Shown in pieces: positions 28,941 through 37,494 of a DNA stretch of 64,000 nt (positions are counted from its first letter, which is position 1; the number at the start of each line of letters is the position of its first letter). The position numbers were made by a program, and so were the translations under genes. Origin of the DNA: Rhizobium sp. BK196 (GTDB lineage: Bacteria; Pseudomonadota; Alphaproteobacteria; Rhizobiales; Rhizobiaceae); assembly GCF_014193255.1 (NCBI RefSeq), contig NZ_JACHZB010000007.1:186001-250000 (forward strand), written 5' to 3'. The notes beneath the pieces were generated by a model, which saw nothing but the letters and a program-made list of their open reading frames with translations, did no database searches and was not told the origin of the DNA.

Positions 28941-30482
28941 TCAGCGCTTCACCTTGAGACCGACGCCGGCTCGCCATTGCTGCGAGTCGTCGCCTTCCTT
29001 GCGTGTCGTCAGCTCGTAGCCAAGCGTGCTGGTGAAGTCGAGATAGCGGTTGATATTCCAGACAAGACCAGTCGAGGCGGTGTAAACCGTCTCGTCGCTT
29101 ATTGTGCTGCCGCTCGGATAATCGCGCAGCGTCACGCCACCGATGACCGTCGCCACCAGATTGTCGCGCAGCTGATGATCGACCGTGGATCTCAGTTGAT
29201 GTGAGACATAACCACTTTCGCCGGCTGCCGTGGAAGGCTGGATGCTGGTCTGGAGGTCGAGATTGACATTCGTCCCGCGGATCGGCGACCAGAGCAGGCT
29301 GGCATCGAGTGTCGCTGTATCGATCGATTTCAGTCTGTCGTCATCGAAATCCGCCGTCGCATAACCAACCGCGACCTCGCCCTTCAGCTTTTCACCCATA
29401 TCGACCTGGACGCCGCCCTTGGCGCCGTAGCTATCTCCGGAACGCTGGTAACCCGAGGAATCGGTGCGTTCATCATAATTGGTCTTGCCGATCGACGCTT
29501 CGATGAAGGGAATGAGTGCCGGCGAGAGTTCGTAGCCGATACGGCCGCGCACGGTTCCTGTAGTCTGGTTGCGATCGCTCAGAGAGACTGTCGTGCCGTT
29601 CGAGAGCACGGCGTCGGAATAAATCGAGCGCGAGAGTGCGACGGCGGCGGTTCCGCGCAAGATGCCGAAGTCATGCTCAATGGAAGCGCCGCCGGTAAAT
29701 TCCTGCACATCAGATTGCTGATCGGCATTGGTGATCGCATCCGGATCATCCGTATCCTCGCGGTAGAAATTATAGCCGCCGGTGATATGGCCAACGGTGT
29801 CGCGCGTCAGGTCCAACCGCAGATCGCCATTGATCTTGAAGGATGGCTGTTCTTCACCCTCGCCGCTGATGTTCTTCTGCCAAGCGCCCTCGGAGGTGAC
29901 GGTCAGTTGATGCCGACTCCAGTCGGAGGTCAACGTTGCGCCCATATCGGTTTCGAGGAAGCCGCGGCTCTTTTTTGTGCCGCCGTCCTTCGTGGTCTCG
30001 GTGTTGATCGTTTGCGTGACGCTCGGGCGCAGCACGAAACTGCCGACGGGGATGCCTGGCGTCTGCTCGGTCGAGACGCTCTCAGGCACCCTGCGTACCG
30101 GGGTCTCATCGAGGCGCGGTTCGCGGGTGTTCAGCCTGCGCATATCCTCGTCGAGGATCGAGCCGGTCGTCTGGTCGTCGGGCTGTGTCGTCAGAGTGGG
30201 TGCAATTGCGCTTTCCGTATCCTGGGCCTGCGCAGAAGGGTTGGCGGGGGCCGTCGTATCATCGCCTGCGCCATCGGCGTCCGGCGCCGCGTTGTTTGCG
30301 CCGGTGCGTTGCGTGGCGGAGGTGGCCATGGTGCGAGAATTCGTCGTGCCCGCCGATTGTTGTTGCGTGATCTGCTGTGCGAAAGCTGAGGGCGCGACCA
30401 GCAGACTGATAGCCGTGATGGAGACGGCACGGCTCATGGCGCGGAGCGGCGTCACACTGCTCGTCTGTTTTCCCTGGCCCAT
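28941..30482 (-). CDS. Outer-membrane beta-barrel protein (BBP2-like porin)
   Basis: This 513-residue protein has a signal peptide ending 'LLVAPSAFAQQ', a Thr/Ala/Asp-rich linker and a C-terminal barrel of about 350 residues. The barrel has alternating hydrophobic strands and many aromatic strand ends ('YNFYRED', 'GYELSPALIPFIEASIGK' in part, 'TSTLGYELTTRKEGD'). The pattern fits the BBP2/OMP_b-brl group of rhizobial outer-membrane proteins whose substrate is unknown. An internal ATG at 30437 is an alternative start and gives a better signal peptide. It is convergent with galU, with six bases between the stops. Confidence 0.8.
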   Translation of the reverse strand: MGQGKQTSSVTPLRAMSRAVSITAISLLVAPSAFAQQITQQQSAGTTNSRTMATSATQRTGANNAAPDADGAGDDTTAPANPSAQAQDTESAIAPTLTTQPDDQTTGSILDEDMRRLNTREPRLDETPVRRVPESVSTEQTPGIPVGSFVLRPSVTQTINTETTKDGGTKKSRGFLETDMGATLTSDWSRHQLTVTSEGAWQKNISGEGEEQPSFKINGDLRLDLTRDTVGHITGGYNFYREDTDDPDAITNADQQSDVQEFTGGASIEHDFGILRGTAAVALSRSIYSDAVLSNGTTVSLSDRNQTTGTVRGRIGYELSPALIPFIEASIGKTNYDERTDSSGYQRSGDSYGAKGGVQVDMGEKLKGEVAVGYATADFDDDRLKSIDTATLDASLLWSPIRGTNVNLDLQTSIQPSTAAGESGYVSHQLRSTVDHQLRDNLVATVIGGVTLRDYPSGSTISDETVYTASTGLVWNINRYLDFTSTLGYELTTRKEGDDSQQWRAGVGLKVKR

Positions 30483-30625
30483 TCAATCCGCGCCTGAAAT
30501 GCTTCGAAGTCTTACTCAAGCGTAAAGCCTTGTGGTTAACCATTCGTTGCTGCGCGGGTCGCGCGTTCACACATGGGAAACATTGTCGGGTGGACAGGTA
30601 AAGTGAAAAGGTCTAACGCATTGCC

Positions 30626-31621
30626 ATGATCAGGAGAGCGGTAAAACTCGTCGAAAACAGCGTGCTGGAGTCGGGCAAGCGCACCGTCAGTATCGAAAGA
30701 CGCGCCCTCGAGGCGTTGGAACGTGCTTTCGATGACGGGCTTGCCGGTCCCTTTACACGTGCGATCGAGATGATCGGAGAGAATACCGGCCGGGTGATCG
30801 TGACCGGCGTCGGCAAGAGCGGCCATATCGGAACCAAGATCGCCGCCACCTTCGCTTCAACGGGAACGCCCGCTTTTTTCGTGCATGCGGCGGAAGCCAA
30901 TCACGGCGACCTCGGCATGATCGCCGGCGACGATGTAGTCCTTGCGATCTCCAAGGGCGGCGAGAGCGCGGAACTGAAGAGTATCATTTCCTACACGCGG
31001 CGTTTTTCCATTCCGCTGATCGCCATGACCTGCAGCCCGCAGTCCTCACTGGCGACGGCTGCGGATATTGCGCTGCTGATCCCCAATGAGGAAGAGGCCT
31101 GTCCCAATGGCCTGGCGCCAACCACGTCGACGATGATGCAGCTTGCGCTCGGCGATGCCCTGGCGATCGCGCTTCTGGACGCGCGCGGCTTCACGGCGAC
31201 GGATTTCCATGTTTTCCATCCCGGCGGCAAGCTGGGGGCGAGCCTGATGCATGTTGCTGACATCATGCACACCGGTGACCGCCTGCCGCTGGTCGTAACG
31301 GGCACATCCGTGCCTGAGGCGATCAAGGTACTGTCGCACAAGCATTTCGGCTGTGTCGGCGTGCTGGATGCGGAGGGCCGGCTTTGCGGCATCGTCACGG
31401 ATGGGGACATGTCCCGCAACCTCAACCGCAATCTCGCGGAGCTGACGGTCGACGACATCATGACGCGCGCGCCGAAGACGGTTAGGCCGACGATACTGGC
31501 GACGGCGGCCCTGGCGCTGCTCGAGCAATACAAGATCGGTGCGCTTATCGTCGTGGACGACGAGCAGCGGCCGATCGGGCTGGTTCACTTCCACGATCTC
31601 TTGCGGATCGGCGTCGCCTGA
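30626..31621 (+). CDS. kdsD: KpsF/GutQ family D-arabinose 5-phosphate isomerase
   Basis: This 331-residue sugar-phosphate isomerase interconverts ribulose 5-phosphate and arabinose 5-phosphate, the first step towards Kdo of LPS. It has an N-terminal SIS domain with 'VTGVGKSGHIGTKIAATFASTG' ('GVGKSGHIG') and 'AISKGGESAELK', the hinge 'DFHVFHPGGKLGASL', and two C-terminal CBS domains ('DIMHTGDRLPLV...' and 'DIMTRAPKTV'). Domain order and length match KdsD. Conversion to GutQ or a paralogue cannot be separated by sequence reading alone. Confidence 0.93.
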   Translation: MIRRAVKLVENSVLESGKRTVSIERRALEALERAFDDGLAGPFTRAIEMIGENTGRVIVTGVGKSGHIGTKIAATFASTGTPAFFVHAAEANHGDLGMIAGDDVVLAISKGGESAELKSIISYTRRFSIPLIAMTCSPQSSLATAADIALLIPNEEEACPNGLAPTTSTMMQLALGDALAIALLDARGFTATDFHVFHPGGKLGASLMHVADIMHTGDRLPLVVTGTSVPEAIKVLSHKHFGCVGVLDAEGRLCGIVTDGDMSRNLNRNLAELTVDDIMTRAPKTVRPTILATAALALLEQYKIGALIVVDDEQRPIGLVHFHDLLRIGVA

Positions 31622-32077
31622 TCAGGTTGGCTCAACCGTTAGGTCGCGGCCGTTGCTCGAAACCACTTTGACCTGCGTTCCGGCCGGAAGATCCGGCCCC
31701 ATGACCTGCCACGTCGTATCGTCGAGACGAATACGGCCGCGGCCTTCGCGGATTGGCTCGTGCAGCGTCGCGGTACGGCCGACGAGGCTCGCGCCGCGCT
31801 GATTGAGGAACGGCTCGTCCGTCGTGGCGTTGCGCAGTGTCAGCCGCCGGCCGATGAGCGTGGCGGCGACCGCGAGGATGGCGAAGAGGATTGCCTGAAG
31901 CTCCCAAACCCAGAAGGCGGTATCCCAGAAGAGCAGTGACAGAATACCGACGGCAAGGGCGGCAAGCCCGATCCAGACCAGGAAGAAGCCCGGCACGATC
32001 ATCTCGGCTGCCAGCAGCACGAGGCCTGCCACCCACCAGCTCCACGGCCCAAGTTCGCCGACGATTTTCGCCAGCAT
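31622..32077 (-). CDS. NfeD-family membrane protein
   Basis: This 151-residue protein has three hydrophobic spans (about residues 8-30, 30-50 and 52-75) and a C-terminal OB-fold-like domain ('GASLVGRTATLHEPIREGRGRIRLDDTTW' in part, 'GTQVKVVSSNGRDLTVEP'), the organisation of short NfeD proteins. These partner with SPFH proteins at membrane microdomains. The gene begins three bases after the upstream SPFH gene, so the two are translationally linked. It is convergent with kdsD; the stops abut. Confidence 0.92.
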   Translation of the reverse strand: MLAKIVGELGPWSWWVAGLVLLAAEMIVPGFFLVWIGLAALAVGILSLLFWDTAFWVWELQAILFAILAVAATLIGRRLTLRNATTDEPFLNQRGASLVGRTATLHEPIREGRGRIRLDDTTWQVMGPDLPAGTQVKVVSSNGRDLTVEPT

Positions 32078-32080
32078 GGC

Positions 32081-33103
32081 TTATCGCTCCGAGTTGGGAC
32101 TGAAGGGATTGGGCGGAGGCGGAGCGACCGGCGGTGTGGAGCGCACCGGACCTGGACTCGGACGCGGCGGGGGCGGATTGTTGCTTTCGCCGAAGACTTC
32201 TCGGGCAATCGCGCCGATGCCGCCAAGCGAACCGAGAATGGAAGAAGCCTCCATCGGCATCATGACGATCTTGGAATTCGGTGCCGAGCCGATCGAAGCG
32301 AGCGCCTCGGTGTATTTCTGGGCAACGAAATAGTTGATTGCCTGGACGTCGCCGGCGGCGATCGCTTCCGAGACCATCTTCGTCGCCTTGGCTTCGGCTT
32401 CGGCCAAGCGTTCGCGGGCTTCGGCATTGCGGAAGGCCGCTTCGCGCTGGCCTTCGGCCTGAAGGATGGCGGACTGCTTGGCGCCTTCGGCTCTCAGGAT
32501 CTGCGCGTTGCGCGCGCCTTCGGCCTCCAGCACCTGGGCGCGCTTCTCGCGCTCGGCTTTCATCTGCCGGGCCATCGCGTCGACGAGGTCGCGCGGCGGC
32601 TGGATATCCTTGATCTCGACGCGGGTGACCTTGATGCCCCAAGGCTGCACGGCTTCGTCCACGACACGCAGCAGCCGGTCGTTGATCGCATCGCGATTGG
32701 AGAGCAGCTCATCGAGATCCATAGAGCCCATGACGGATCGAATATTGGTCATGGTGAGATTCAGGATGGCATTTTCCAGGTTGGAAACCTGATAGGCCGC
32801 CTGAGCGGCATTCAGCACCTGGAAGAAGGACACGGCATCGGCCGAGACCGAGGCATTGTCCTTGGTAATCACCTCCTGGGTCGGCACGTTCAGCACCTGC
32901 TCCATCACGTTCATCCTGGCGCCGACCCGTTCGATGAAAGGGGTAATCAGGTTCAGGCCGGGCTCCAGCGTCCGCGTATAGCGGCCGAAACGCTCGATCG
33001 TGTAACGGTAGCCCTGCGGGACCGTCTTGATGCCTGCAAAGAGCACCAGGATGACAAAAACCACCAATACAATCACGACGATATCGAAGCCGCCGAGCAG
33101 CAT
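32081..33103 (-). CDS. SPFH/stomatin-prohibitin family protein (QmcA-like)
   Basis: This 340-residue membrane-anchored scaffold protein has one N-terminal span (residues about 5-25). An SPFH domain follows ('TVPQGYRYTIERFGRYTRTLEPGL' in part, 'PGLNLITPF', 'DNASVSADAVSFFQV'). A long Ala/Glu/Arg coiled coil (about residues 185-245, 'EKRAQVLEAEGARNAQIL' type repeats) leads to a Pro-rich tail. It pairs with the downstream NfeD gene as in many bacteria. The start at 33103 has GGGAGGA upstream. Its role in membrane microdomains or quality control by FtsH-type proteases is known for relatives only. Confidence 0.94.
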   Translation of the reverse strand: MLLGGFDIVVIVLVVFVILVLFAGIKTVPQGYRYTIERFGRYTRTLEPGLNLITPFIERVGARMNVMEQVLNVPTQEVITKDNASVSADAVSFFQVLNAAQAAYQVSNLENAILNLTMTNIRSVMGSMDLDELLSNRDAINDRLLRVVDEAVQPWGIKVTRVEIKDIQPPRDLVDAMARQMKAEREKRAQVLEAEGARNAQILRAEGAKQSAILQAEGQREAAFRNAEARERLAEAEAKATKMVSEAIAAGDVQAINYFVAQKYTEALASIGSAPNSKIVMMPMEASSILGSLGGIGAIAREVFGESNNPPPPRPSPGPVRSTPPVAPPPPNPFSPNSER

Positions 33104-33186
33104 GCATTCCTCCCTAGGCCCACCTACCTGACGTGGTGAGTTAGCACGTTCTTTGCAAGGAAGGAATGACAGCCTCGCCTGTCAAA

Positions 33187-33450
33187 TCAGGGTGATAGGC
33201 CGGCATCGTCCAGGTCGCTCTTTGTGATGTAGCCGCCCATCAGGCAATTGGTGAGAAAGGGCTGGTCGTCCAGCTTCGGACTGCTGGTTTTGACATCGTG
33301 GAGGCGAAGCTGACATGCGACCTGACCGACAATGCCTTTGGGAGGGGCGTTGGCATAGACCCGCTGATAGTGCTCCCACGCGAGATAACCGCCACCTGCC
33401 ATGATGAGCAGGCAGGCGATGACAATCAATTTTCTGAAACCCAAAATCAT
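33187..33450 (-). CDS. Small membrane-anchored hypothetical protein
   Basis: This is an 87-residue protein if started at 33450 (MILGFRKLIVIACLLIMAGGGYLAW), which places a single N-terminal membrane span first; the frame is open to 33501. The periplasmic remainder has two cysteines ('VACQLRL', 'TNCLMGGYI'). No family is recognised. It sits 83 bases upstream of the SPFH gene on the same strand, so co-transcription is possible. Confidence 0.5.
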   Translation of the reverse strand: MILGFRKLIVIACLLIMAGGGYLAWEHYQRVYANAPPKGIVGQVACQLRLHDVKTSSPKLDDQPFLTNCLMGGYITKSDLDDAGLSP

Positions 33451-33610
33451 AAAGTACGTCCAGATCGACAAAGCAGCAGGCCACGAATCCACGGGCCGCA
33501 ATCGCGCCTCTGACGCGATTGCGATCGGCTATCGGCCATTCCTTAGATCTGGTGCGAGGGACGTTTTTATCTATTGCAGGCCGCCAGAAAATCTGGCGCC
33601 GCGTCTGTCA

Positions 33611-34642
33611 TCATGCCCAGCCCAGCAGCTCACGGCGCACGACTTTTTCCAGCACCTGCATGCCGTCCTCGCTGTCATTCAAGCAGGGAATATGCGTGAA
33701 CTGCTCGCCGCCATTGTGCTTGAAAGAATGGGCGGCCTGTTCGGCAATCTCTTCCAGCGTCTCCAGACAGTCGGAAACGAAGCCAGGATTCATGACGGCG
33801 ATATGCTTGACGCCGTCCTGTGCCAGCTTCTCGACGGTCTTGTCGGTATAGGGCTGCAGCCATTCCTCCGGTCCGAAGCGGGACTGGAAGGTGACCATGA
33901 AATTTTCCTTCGTCAGGCCGAGGCGCTCGCGCAGCAGGCGGCCGGTCTTCTGACACTGGCAGTAATAGGGATCGCCCTGCTGGAAATAGGAGAGCGGAAT
34001 GCCATGGAAGGAGGCGAGCAGCATCTCCGGTTTCCAGTCGAGGGTAGCAAGATGCTGCTCGACGGATTTTGCCAAGGCTTCGATATAGGTCTCGTCGTCA
34101 TGGTAGTCAGGAACCGTGCGCAATGCCGGCTGCCAGCGCATGGTGAGCAGCTTCCGGAAGGCCTTGTCATTGACGGTTGCGGTGGTGGCGGCCGCATATT
34201 GCGGATAGAGCGGGAAGAGCAGGATGCGGTCGCAGCCTTCATCTTTCAGCGCATCGATGCGCGAGGGGATCGAAGGGGTGCCGTAGCGCATCGCCCAATC
34301 GACCTTAACGTTTGGCAGGTCCTTCAGGCGTTCGGCCATGAAATCCGACTGATTGCGGGTGTAGGTGCGCAGCCAGCTCTCATTAAATTCCCTGTTCCAG
34401 ATCGTCTCATAGGCTTTGCCCACCTTCTGCGGGCGCGTATTGAGCACGATGCCGAACAGGATCGGGTACCACTTCCAGGGCGACCATTCGATGACGCGCT
34501 TGTCGGTCAGGAATTCGCGCAGGTAGCGGCGCATGGACGTGTAATCGGTGCCATCAGGCGTGCCGAGATTGACCAGCAGGACGCCGACCTTGCCGAATTT
34601 GACGGCGGGATGATCCGCCGGGCGGAGTGAAGTATCTGTCAT
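33611..34642 (-). CDS. hemH: Ferrochelatase
   Basis: This 343-residue enzyme inserts Fe2+ into protoporphyrin IX, the last step of haem synthesis. Diagnostic parts are 'GVLLVNLGTPD' at the N-terminus and the catalytic His213 in 'LLASFHGIPLSYFQQGDPY' ('FHGIPLSY'). Also present are 'GDPYYCQCQKT', 'TFQSRFGPEEWLQPYTD' and 'VMNPGFVSDCLETLEEI' with the conserved Glu. Length is normal for alphaproteobacteria. It is likely monocistronic. Confidence 0.97.
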   Translation of the reverse strand: MTDTSLRPADHPAVKFGKVGVLLVNLGTPDGTDYTSMRRYLREFLTDKRVIEWSPWKWYPILFGIVLNTRPQKVGKAYETIWNREFNESWLRTYTRNQSDFMAERLKDLPNVKVDWAMRYGTPSIPSRIDALKDEGCDRILLFPLYPQYAAATTATVNDKAFRKLLTMRWQPALRTVPDYHDDETYIEALAKSVEQHLATLDWKPEMLLASFHGIPLSYFQQGDPYYCQCQKTGRLLRERLGLTKENFMVTFQSRFGPEEWLQPYTDKTVEKLAQDGVKHIAVMNPGFVSDCLETLEEIAEQAAHSFKHNGGEQFTHIPCLNDSEDGMQVLEKVVRRELLGWA

Positions 34643-34709
34643 TCTGGCCCCAACGCGCTTTCGTGCCTCGCCGGCTCATACGCAGCCGGCCGGTCACGGT
34701 TCACCCTAT

Positions 34710-34748
34710 AGGAAGAAAAGCCGGCCCGGGGAACCCCGGACCGGCTCT
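34710..34748 (-). terminator. Terminator after the nucleotidase gene
   Basis: On the minus strand AGCCGGTCCGGGG pairs with CCCCGGGCCGGCT around a short loop, followed by TTTTCTTCC. It lies just past the stop at 34769. Confidence 0.85.
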
Positions 34749-34768
34749 GATGATCGGGACAAATCGTC

Positions 34769-36688
34769 TTACTTGGCCGGAACCTGGATTTTCTCGCCGA
34801 TCCGCAGATGGCGCGGGTTCGGGTTGCCATTGGCTTCCGACAATTTGCGCCATTCGGCGCCGTCGCCGTAGAAGGTCTTGGCGAGATCCCAGAACGTATC
34901 GCCGGCAGCGATGACGTGGGTCGAGGGCGTGGCCGATGCGGAGGCTGCCGGGGCAGGTTCAACTGCTGGAGCGGGAGCCGCCGGGGCTGGTGCTGCAGGA
35001 GCTGGGGTCGGTTCGGCAGATGGAGCCGGTGCCGCGGGTGCAGGGGCTGCAGGAGCCTGCTCTGCGGAGGGAGCAGGTGCCGCCTGCGCAATTTCGGTGA
35101 TACGGCCGTCCGTATAAGGCTTATAGGGCGAATGCGCCGCGATATATTGGGCTGTCACGTCGGCCAGATCCGGACCGAAGTCATAGGCATTCTGGCCGTC
35201 TTTGAAGGCAACATAGCCATCGCCGCCGGCTCGCATGAAGTTGTTGGTGGCGACGCCATAGGTCTTGGCATTGTCGATCGGCACGAAATTGTCCCCGTCC
35301 TTGACGAGGACGTCACTGACGCGGCTGCCAACCGGCTTCGATTGGTCGAAGGTGAATTTCAGACCGGCGACCTGCGGGAAACGGCCGGCGCCCTGGTCGA
35401 TCTGGCTGACGCCGTTTTCGAGCGCTTTGACGACATCGGCGCCGGTTAGCTGGAAGGTTGCGAGCGTGTTCTGGAAGGGCAGCACGGTGATGACTTCGCC
35501 CTGGGTGACGTCGCCGCCATCAATGGAGGCGCGCAGGCCACCGCCGTTCTGGATGGCAATGGTCACGCCCTGGTTCTTGGCGCGGTCAAGGATGGCATCA
35601 GCCACCAGATTGCCCATCGAGCATTCCTTGACGCGGCAGACCTTGCGGTCGCCCTCGATCGGGCCTTCCGAGGAGCCGATTACCTTCTTGCGCAGCTCTT
35701 CGATCGGCTTTGCCAGTTCGACGATGCGCGCGGCGACAGCCTGGTCCGGCGTGAAGGTGGAATCGATTAGGATCGGATCGCCCTTGGCTTCCTTGACGAC
35801 GCCGTTGTCGTCGAAATTGACGACGAGATCGCCGAGGTACTTGCTATATGAAGCTGCCTGCACCACCGGCACCTTATAGCCGCCGGGATTGTCGACCATT
35901 GTCGGGTAGGGACCTTCGGCCTTCGGATCAGTGTTCGACAGCAGGCTGTGCGAATGGCCACCGACGACGACGTCGACATCGGGGATCTTGGCGATCAAGG
36001 CAAGGTCGCGCGGATAGCCGACATGGGTCAGCGCAATGATCTTGTTGACGCCTTCGCCCTTCAGCTTCTGGACTTCTGCGGTAATGCTCTGGACGTCATC
36101 GGCAATAGTCACGTTCGGGCCGGGCGAGGAAAGCTCAGGGGTATCGTTGGTGACGGCACCGACGATACCGATCTTCTGACCGGCGACATCGAGCAAGAGA
36201 GACGGCTTGACGCGGTCGCCGAGCTTGGAGGCAGTTGTCGCCTTGACGTTCGCGGTCACGACGGGAAACTGCACCTTGTCGAGGAAGGTCGCGAGCCCAT
36301 CCTCGCTGTCATCGAATTCATGATTGCCGACCGTCATGGCATCGAACTTCATGAGATTCAGCATTTCAGCTTCAGCCGCGCCCTTGTAGGTCGTGTAGAA
36401 CAGCGAGCCTTGGAAATTGTCGCCGGCGTTGAGCAGCAGCACGTTCTTACCAGTCAGAGCCTGACGACGCTGATCAATGGCGGTCTTCAGGCGGGCGGCG
36501 CCGCCGAAGCATTCGTTCTTGCCTTCTTCCTCGGCCGAGCAGGTGGAGTCGAACTTGTTGATTGATTCAATGCGTGAATGGAAATCGTTGATATGAAGAA
36601 TATTGAGTTCGTAATCCGCGAAAGCAGCGCCTGTGCTCAGCGCCAGCATGGACGCGGTCAAAAGACCGAAGCTGAAAGACTTCGTCAT
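34769..36688 (-). CDS. Periplasmic 5'-nucleotidase/2',3'-cyclic phosphodiesterase with C-terminal LysM
   Basis: This 639-residue exported enzyme has a signal peptide (MTKSFSFGLLTASMLALSTGAAFA) followed by a metallophosphatase domain. The metal ligands of that domain are 'ILHINDFHSRIE' (D-x-H), 'LLNAGDNFQGS', 'TVGNHEFDDSEDG' (GNHE) and 'VVVGGHSHSLL'. The C-terminal 5'-nucleotidase domain carries 'IQNGGGLRASIDGG' and 'FMRAGGDGY'. A long Ala/Pro-rich linker (about residues 528-585) then leads to a LysM motif ('VIAAGDTFWDLAKTFYGDGAEW' in part) that should bind peptidoglycan. It salvages extracellular nucleotides; the LysM probably tethers it to the wall. Confidence 0.93.
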   Translation of the reverse strand: MTKSFSFGLLTASMLALSTGAAFADYELNILHINDFHSRIESINKFDSTCSAEEEGKNECFGGAARLKTAIDQRRQALTGKNVLLLNAGDNFQGSLFYTTYKGAAEAEMLNLMKFDAMTVGNHEFDDSEDGLATFLDKVQFPVVTANVKATTASKLGDRVKPSLLLDVAGQKIGIVGAVTNDTPELSSPGPNVTIADDVQSITAEVQKLKGEGVNKIIALTHVGYPRDLALIAKIPDVDVVVGGHSHSLLSNTDPKAEGPYPTMVDNPGGYKVPVVQAASYSKYLGDLVVNFDDNGVVKEAKGDPILIDSTFTPDQAVAARIVELAKPIEELRKKVIGSSEGPIEGDRKVCRVKECSMGNLVADAILDRAKNQGVTIAIQNGGGLRASIDGGDVTQGEVITVLPFQNTLATFQLTGADVVKALENGVSQIDQGAGRFPQVAGLKFTFDQSKPVGSRVSDVLVKDGDNFVPIDNAKTYGVATNNFMRAGGDGYVAFKDGQNAYDFGPDLADVTAQYIAAHSPYKPYTDGRITEIAQAAPAPSAEQAPAAPAPAAPAPSAEPTPAPAAPAPAAPAPAVEPAPAASASATPSTHVIAAGDTFWDLAKTFYGDGAEWRKLSEANGNPNPRHLRIGEKIQVPAK

Positions 36689-36952
36689 CCCTGTTCTCCT
36701 GATTAAAAGGGCGAAGATCCCCCTGATCCTCGCCAGTCCCTTCCATAGTCAGCCGGGGGTTCCCGGCATGCGGATGTTCCATCGGACGATGCACCGCCGC
36801 AAGGGAAAGCTGGGCCAGGAGAACCGCTTTCCAAGGGGAGCCGGGCAAAAAAGCCGGATTGCTATTGCCGCGGCAAGCGGCATTGCGAGCAGCAGGACGG
36901 GGTAACCGGCGAAAGCCGCATGGGTGCTTAGCCTTTACCCCATCTGTTCTTT

Positions 36953-37321
36953 TCAGCTGCGGCGAGTCAGGACGAACTGTGCGCCGGCGTCCGAGGTGCA
37001 GTTCAGCTGGCTCGTCGTGACGAGCGCGCAATTGACCTTCGACTGCTTGTTACGAACCAGCGAGGTCATGTTGATTTCCACCAGCGTGGGCGAGGTATTG
37101 GTATAGGTGCCGGAGGCCAGAAGCTGGTTGCTGTCGGTCGTTCGCGTCGTAAAGGTGCCAGCCTGGAAGGTGGAGACGATGCCATTCGGATCGGCCCAGT
37201 TTCCTTCGACACCGGCAGGAGCGGGCGCCGATGCGGTTGGGAGCGGGCGCGGACCGGAGGAAACGCAGGCGGCAAGCGCTGCGGATGCAACCGCAAGAAC
37301 GAGACCAGTTTTTACTTTCAT
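36953..37321 (-). CDS. omp10: Omp10-like outer-membrane lipoprotein
   Basis: This 122-residue lipoprotein has a signal peptide with lipobox 'LAAC' (Cys19). The mature part closely follows the Brucella Omp10 pattern: 'AGVEGNWADPNGIVSTFQAGTF' ('EGNWADPNGI'), 'TRTTDSNQLLASGTYT', 'VEINMTSLVR', 'SKVNCALV' and 'QLNCTSDAG'. In Brucella it is a minor outer-membrane lipoprotein and virulence-associated antigen; in free-living or plant-associated relatives its role is unknown. It stands alone. Confidence 0.9.
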   Translation of the reverse strand: MKVKTGLVLAVASAALAACVSSGPRPLPTASAPAPAGVEGNWADPNGIVSTFQAGTFTTRTTDSNQLLASGTYTNTSPTLVEINMTSLVRNKQSKVNCALVTTSQLNCTSDAGAQFVLTRRS

Positions 37322-37443
37322 AAGACTTCTCCGGCGAATCTAGGCGGAAGCTTTCCGCGACAGTCCGCCAAAAACATGGCGCGGGCCTTCCGCGAAGGCA
37401 AGCCTTCGACGGAGGTCTGCCGGCATTTAGACAGCAGGCGTTA

Positions 37444-37470
37444 CAAAAATGCCCGCCTGACAGCGGGCAT
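37444..37470 (-). terminator. Terminator after homospermidine synthase
   Basis: ATGCCCGC (37449-37456) pairs with GCGGGCAT (37463-37470). On the minus strand it is followed by five T residues. Confidence 0.88.
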
Positions 37471-37494
37471 CTTCGAAAGCATTTAGGGCAAGGA

